From Chlorops oryzae (Eukaryota > Arthropoda > Insecta > Diptera > Chloropidae): 64,000 bases of DNA. The notes below the pieces were generated by a model, which worked only from the letters and a program-made list of their open reading frames with translations, did no database searches and was not told the origin of the DNA. The stretch lies in assembly GCA_020466095.1 (NCBI GenBank), contig CM035807.1, positions 84,406,241 to 84,470,240 on the forward strand. Direction: 5' to 3'. Positions 59,009 through 64,000 of this stretch are shown piece by piece (the first letter of the stretch is position 1; the number at the start of each line of letters is the position of its first letter). Made by a program: the position numbers and the translations under genes.

Positions 59009-59800
59009 GAATATCTAAATTTCTTATCAGCAGACTCATTCCTTCCGCCGATGTGGCAGACAAGTACTTAAAGCGCATTTCGATACACTTGATACGTAGT
59101 GAAAGAAAAACAGCAGGCGAGCTCTGACGTTGTAACGCGCGCAGTGTGGCGGGGGTAACGAAGAGGTATGTAAATGTGATAAAAGCGAAACTAAAAGAAG
59201 AAAAGACGAAAAAAAAGGGAGAAAAAAAGATATGACGAAGCATGGAACGAACGTAAAGAAGACGCAATCGGAGGCAAGGAGTGCCAGCACAGGAATGTAA
59301 TCGAGCACGGGGAAGACTGTCTTTGTTATAGGTACAGGAAGAAAAAAAAACAATTTTTTATTGCACCTTCCTTTTAATGGCTTCTTTTCCGGTCGCGATA
59401 GTACTGCACAAAATATAAAATCGTATACAAAACAAACAAACACCACACGCCCATACTCACACGTGCACACACATGCATTCAGTCGCCTACGTACATGTTG
59501 GTGCGTACAAGTGTCAACGTGCATCGACAAAGGCGGAAGTTACGTTTGGACGAGGCATTGTGCATTCAGTTTTTGGGTGACGCAATCATCGTTATCCACT
59601 TCATCAATGAAGTGGTATGAGAGACATGAAGTGAGCGCACCGGGGGTTGTGCTTTTCATTCTGATTGCTCACTTGATCACATTAAAATGCCACTTAAGCG
59701 GGTAAGGCATCCATTAGCAGCGTTTGTTCTGCCTTATCAGCATCTTTTACAGATTTACCTCCAGATTCCAAGGTTTGCACCCATTTCTTTGCATTCGTTT
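59000..59800 (-). promoter_or_regulatory. ush: Inferred 5' UTR and promoter region of ush
   Basis: Single-copy, relatively CG-rich sequence upstream of the proposed start. A 164-codon minus-strand frame here is in another frame and rich in Phe/Ser/Leu, as a pyrimidine-rich leader would be. It has no domain. No TATA box is assigned. Confidence 0.35.
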
Positions 59801-59909
59801 ACTCTGATACTGAACGTACTCAGTCATTATTCTTGATTTTTTTAAGATTTACGACCGTTTTCATTATTCACGTTCAAGCGTACCGAAACTTCAGGTGCTG
59901 AACCAAACG

Positions 59910-60885
59910 GTTTCAAACTGACGAAAACATCGATGGTTTTTGAAGACTATTGATAGTTTTGATTCATGAACATTTACTTTAGCATTGGAAAGGTGGCGCT
60001 AGCGGTGACAGAAGGCTTTCTTCTTCTTTTTGAAATGGACAGAATCCTATAAATGGTCTTATTTAGATTAGGGTGAGAGTTGCTCGAAAATTCATCTTGC
60101 GATTATCAAAATTATCGATTTTCGAAATTATCGATGATCGAAACTATCGATTCTTGATACTATAAGTAATCGAAACGATCGAATGCTAACAATATCGATT
60201 ATTGAAACTATAAATTGTTGAACTTATCGATAATTTTGACTATCGATTATTGAAACGATCGATTGTCGAAACTATCGATTATTGAAAAAATCTATTGAGC
60301 ACATCGATTATTTAAACGATCGATATTTGAATTTATCAATTTTTGAATCTATCGATTATTGAACTTTTAAATTGTTGAAACTATCGATTATGGAATCTAT
60401 CGACTATCGAAACGATCGATTATCGAACTATCGATAGCTCTCCTGATCTTTCAAGTCAATAACAAAATAAAACTTACGCACTTTCTTGCTTTATCACGTC
60501 GTAAGAACCTTCACAAATTCTGCGAGTCTTATGTGTCCCATTTTACAAAGCAAATGAGAATTATAGGCGTGATGCTAAATTGCGTATACTATGGTTACAA
60601 ATTGGGCACCTTGTATGTTGCCACTTGCTATAAATTGAGGATACTTTTGCACAATATTTCATTAAATATGAAGTTTTTATTATAGGATCAACATTAATTT
60701 TTAAATTTAAAACTTCAAATGGAGGATATTTCAATGTTAAACCGCTCAATACTGCTTGATTGAAATCATTTGCAATTTGGCAATCAAATTACTTCAAATT
60801 ATAAAATATGTCTTCCGATAGTACTATCGTGACTATCGATGTTTCAGAACATCGACTATCGAGACTATCGATAGTTCTCCAGCTC
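59910..60885 (+). mobile_element. TATCGAT-array family, copy 5 with intact right end
   Basis: Begins within the family (CGGTTTCAAACTGACG). Array at 60105-60435, then the common tail and a right end, ACTATCGATAGTTCTCCAGCTCTA at 60862-60885 (20 of these bases mirror the left ends of copies 1 and 4). This shows the true element ends. Confidence 0.7.
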
Positions 60886-61244
60886 TATTTCCCATATTCC
60901 GCCTTAAGCCAACGTACGGACTGGACTAGAAAATTTTTTCGCTCCACACTTCACGACATTTTCGCAAATTACTTAGCGTCATCAGCAAAGGGGAAATTTT
61001 GACGAAGCGCAAAAAATTTATTCACGCGTTCAACCTCTCGTGTTTTCTCTATTCTTTTTACTTAAAGAATTTTTGAGGTCTCGAGCCCGCATTATCTTGC
61101 TATTCGGTAACTTGTAGAAAACGCGTGTAAGCAAAATCCGCAGACAGAAACTTTTATTCGCGGAGCTAAAAGTTTATCGCTGCAATTTCAATATAAGTAG
61201 TATCCATTCACAAATTAACAATCATTCGAAGAATTATGAATCAG

Positions 61245-62160
61245 GTAAGAAAGAGGAAACAAAATAAAAAGGGAAATGACGCGATAAGCATTTTCGATAA
61301 AAATGCACAATTATCATGGTGCAATTAGCAAAGGCGACGCTCTGACGAGGCAATTTCGAAAAATGAACGAGTAGCGCCGGCGGCATTGGAACTCGAACTC
61401 AAATTTATTGATCATACGAGACACAAACAAGAAGGCATTAAGAAATTGTATTCAAAGTTGAGACTTCAAAAAATCCAAACACATGTTCCGGAGGTAAAAG
61501 AACCCGAAATAAGTAAATAAATAAATAAAGCAAGAGAGCGTTAATCAGGCGAGAGCCGAACAATATTTTTACCGAAACAAATATATTTATTTTATTAATC
61601 TGAATATGATAGAGCATAATAGAGAATAAAAGAAGAATACAATATGCCGACGTTCGTTGGTTCAATTTCGCTGTGCCAGGATTGCTGCGAGCAGTTTTTT
61701 TTTTATTATCACATTGAGAACCTTTTAAATAAATTAAGATTTTAAATCACGTCCAAATATCTCATAAAATGCAGTCATTTTGAACCATTATTTGTGACCC
61801 TAGGCTGGAAGGGCATTTCGAATTTGCTCAGACCTCGAATGATTTTAGATCTTACACACGGACGCACAAATGAAAAATATATACCCTTAACACACAGTGG
61901 TCAGGAATGCATGAATGCCTGTTCGTTTTACGTTCTACAGGGTGGGCCATCTAGTGTTTTAAATTTGAACTACCGATTACTTTGACTTTGAAAGGCAGAA
62001 TGACCCTGCAGTATTATAGCTACTCTCCAACTAGTTCTCCAAATCAAATACCAGGGCTCCTTCCTTTTAATTTGCCAACCAATGCATTTTTAACATTGAG
62101 CTGTCATTGAAAAATAATCAATTCAATGGGTCAATTAGGGTCAATTAGAAGTCAATTGTC
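61245..62160. other. Upstream intergenic stretch
   Basis: No gene recognised. ACAGGGTGGGCCATCTAG at 61938 resembles motifs at ends of insect repeats, but no partner is seen. Confidence 0.3.
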
Positions 62161-62161
62161 C

Positions 62162-62555
62162 CATATCGTTACCTTAATGTAGAAAGGCCCCAACTAACAT
62201 TTTTTCCAAAATTCACTTTTTTGCATATTTCGATATACCGACCCCAAATAGACCATGATAAAAAAAAATTAAGGTTCTGAGATCAAAAATAACGGATATA
62301 CAATCATTTAAAAAAGAAGCCCCAACTGACTTAAAACACTTCTTTAAACAAAAAGCCTAACTGACTTCTATTGTGGTAGCTAAGTCTCACAATTTTGAAC
62401 CCACTGAGATGAACTTTGGAATAGAGCTTACTGCTGTGCCCCAAAATTGTAATATTTTTTGGTTTTTTTATTTGGTTTTAATTTAATTTTTTCTCTCTCC
62501 TGTAAAAATTCTAAATTTGTTAGTTAGGGCCTTTCTACATTAAGGTAACGATATG
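62162..62555. mobile_element. 394-bp element with about 38-bp inverted ends
   Basis: CATATCGTTACCTTAATGTA..AAAGGCCC at the left and its inverse at the right differ at one base in 38. The interior shares a block with 150-220. Target duplication not evident. Confidence 0.65.
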
Positions 62556-63391
62556 TACCAGTTGGTCGAATTTTTTATTTAGACTTTTCTAGACTACTTT
62601 TTGCTACTTAAGGTTTAGTCAACTCTCATAGCTACTCTGAAGTAATGAGCCGCTCAATTCCCTAAGAAGGACTGGCCCTTGACTGGTCCAAATTCTACCG
62701 GTTATATTATGGCAATTCGCTCCATCGAATTAAGCTAGCCGGCGTTCGGTAACCAACGGGTTGGTTTAAAGGTAGCCTTTAAAAGGCACTTTCATCAACT
62801 AAGAAATTGGTTTTTTATTTTCCTTATTTGACTAGCCTAGAGCCAGACAAAATTACGATAATTGACCCAAAAATAACCGCCGTTTTGCGGACCGGTCCTT
62901 CTTCAATGACAGTCACATGTTAAAAAGGTCAATTGAATACATTAGAAGCGGAATTATGAGGGGACATAGAACTGGTAACATGAAGGACTGACCGAAGGCT
63001 ACACTTGGGTCAGTCCATATTACTGCAGGGTAAGATACTCTGACACTGAAAGCTGCTCTCACACTTGCATTTTGAAAAAAATAATTTGACGTCATTCAAA
63101 AATAGAGCACATTAAAATGCCCTAAGAGCTGCCAAATATTTCCGAAAGTGGGTCAAGTGACCGTTGGAGATTTTAGAAAAGTTTCGTATATATGTATGTA
63201 TGTACATACTCGCATGTTGTATTGGATATTTATCGTCGGGCTCGCTTGACCCTAACAATCGGTTATGAAAACAAAATATCTAAGATTGTTTAAAATTATA
63301 GCTGCAAGATTACTTCATTTATCCATATACATACATAAGAAAATTATAGGCACTTTTTATCTTTAAATATTTCTCTAACTAAAACCGCACA

Positions 63392-63817
63392 TTACATTTC
63401 GTTTTTCCCCCAAAAAGGTACCATCGCTATCACAGGATTTTCGAAATTCCTCAAGCAACAGTTTTCCCATTTCACGCCCATTTGGAATGCCAAAGTAACT
63501 GGCAAATACCATTTACTCAATCCAATACACATACCCAATGAAGAGCCTAAGGCTGCGAAAGATATGAAGAGCTTCTCGACAAACACCAGCGTCCCTTTGT
63601 CCATTAACGATATTATCGCACGAATGAGAGCTTTTATTGTAGTGAATGGTTGGTTTAGAAAATGTTTATAGAACACTTTGCTTGTCATACAAATGGAAGG
63701 TCGAATAAAAGCCAACAATAACACATTTACAGAAGACAGATTTAAGGATAATCGCAAGCAATGAGCTTTATTCTTAAATGCTCGATGACGATGAAGATGA
63801 CGAAGACATGCATACAC
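63392..63817 (-). CDS. Unassigned 141-codon frame, weak DEG/ENaC-like end
   Basis: The minus-strand frame has FYKHFLNQPFTTIK then VEKLFISFAALGSSLGMCIG, loosely like the segment before and into the second membrane helix of pickpocket (DEG/ENaC) channels (..LL..xGG..GL..G.S). A possible donor (GA|GTAAAT) follows that motif. It could be the exon of a gene continuing beyond the window, a relic, or chance. No upstream exon was found here. Confidence 0.25.
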   Translation of the reverse strand: MYACLRHLHRHRAFKNKAHCLRLSLNLSSVNVLLLAFIRPSICMTSKVFYKHFLNQPFTTIKALIRAIISLMDKGTLVFVEKLFISFAALGSSLGMCIGLSKWYLPVTLAFQMGVKWENCCLRNFENPVIAMVPFWGKNEM

Positions 63818-64000
63818 ACATGCATATGTATTCGGAAATAAAGACAGCTAACAACCGAAACATGAGTTTTATGATAATTAAAAGGTCCTTATTTCGTTGA
63901 AATTTCTTCCGAATGGCAACCTTTTCCGAGCTTAAAATTTAACAACTTCATGTCTGCATGAAAAGATAAAAATTTTAAGCCAATAAACAACTTAAAGTCG

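Noticed and set aside
58986..59035. Upstream ATG (AATGAGTCTGCTG) as the ush start
   Set aside because: It reaches the donor in the wrong phase for exon 2; it may be an upstream open reading frame.
59036..59530. 164-codon minus-strand open frame upstream of the ush start
   Set aside because: Low-complexity Phe/Ser/Leu composition, out of phase with exon 2, no domain; more likely 5' leader or promoter sequence.

Overview
The window is a piece of an insect nuclear genome, almost certainly a higher fly (Diptera, Brachycera). It is AT-rich, has introns, and is dense in short terminal-inverted-repeat transposons. It carries one clearly recognisable gene, the FOG-family zinc-finger cofactor u-shaped (ush), on the minus strand. 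The species cannot be fixed from sequence alone; an acalyptrate fly such as a tephritid is plausible. I see no bacterial operon, rRNA, true tRNA gene or CRISPR array.

Layout. ush occupies 59008 down to 8264. Eleven exons from 44597 to 8264 join in one frame, with all nine zinc fingers of the family in order. A 19-base first coding exon at 58990-59008 fits the phase and gives a 1348-residue protein. Exons 3-12 are compact (8.3-16.9 kb). They are preceded by a 27.7-kb intron holding only a 45-base exon at its far side, then by a 14.4-kb intron. The last 5 kb (59.0-64.0 kb) is upstream sequence.

Most of the rest is mobile DNA. 0.4-5.2 kb is a stack of nested DNA transposons, two of which can be subtracted to restore the length of an empty copy at 29.7 kb. 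A Himar1-type mariner with three frameshifts lies in the last ush intron. Several hAT-type miniature elements have 8-base target duplications. A group of elements starting CAC.. and flanked by TA is scattered through the introns; three of them contain tRNA-like Pol III promoter boxes. A family with tandem 16-base TATCGATTATTGAAAC-like arrays occurs five times, always in the same orientation. Non-LTR retrotransposon fragments occur at 3.6, 17.2, 39.5 and 55.2 kb; the one at 39.5 kb is joined to a copy of DNA from 41.8 kb inside one target-site duplication.

How it works together: the only supported host function is Ush, a nuclear corepressor of GATA factors. Non-repetitive islands at 32.7, 46.7-47.1, 50.3-51.5, 53.1-54.0 and 59.0-59.8 kb are the best candidates for its promoters and enhancers. 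The most unusual finding is the pair of TA-flanked elements at 28.0 and 37.4 kb, which have different terminal arms but share a roughly 300-base core with tRNA-like boxes.
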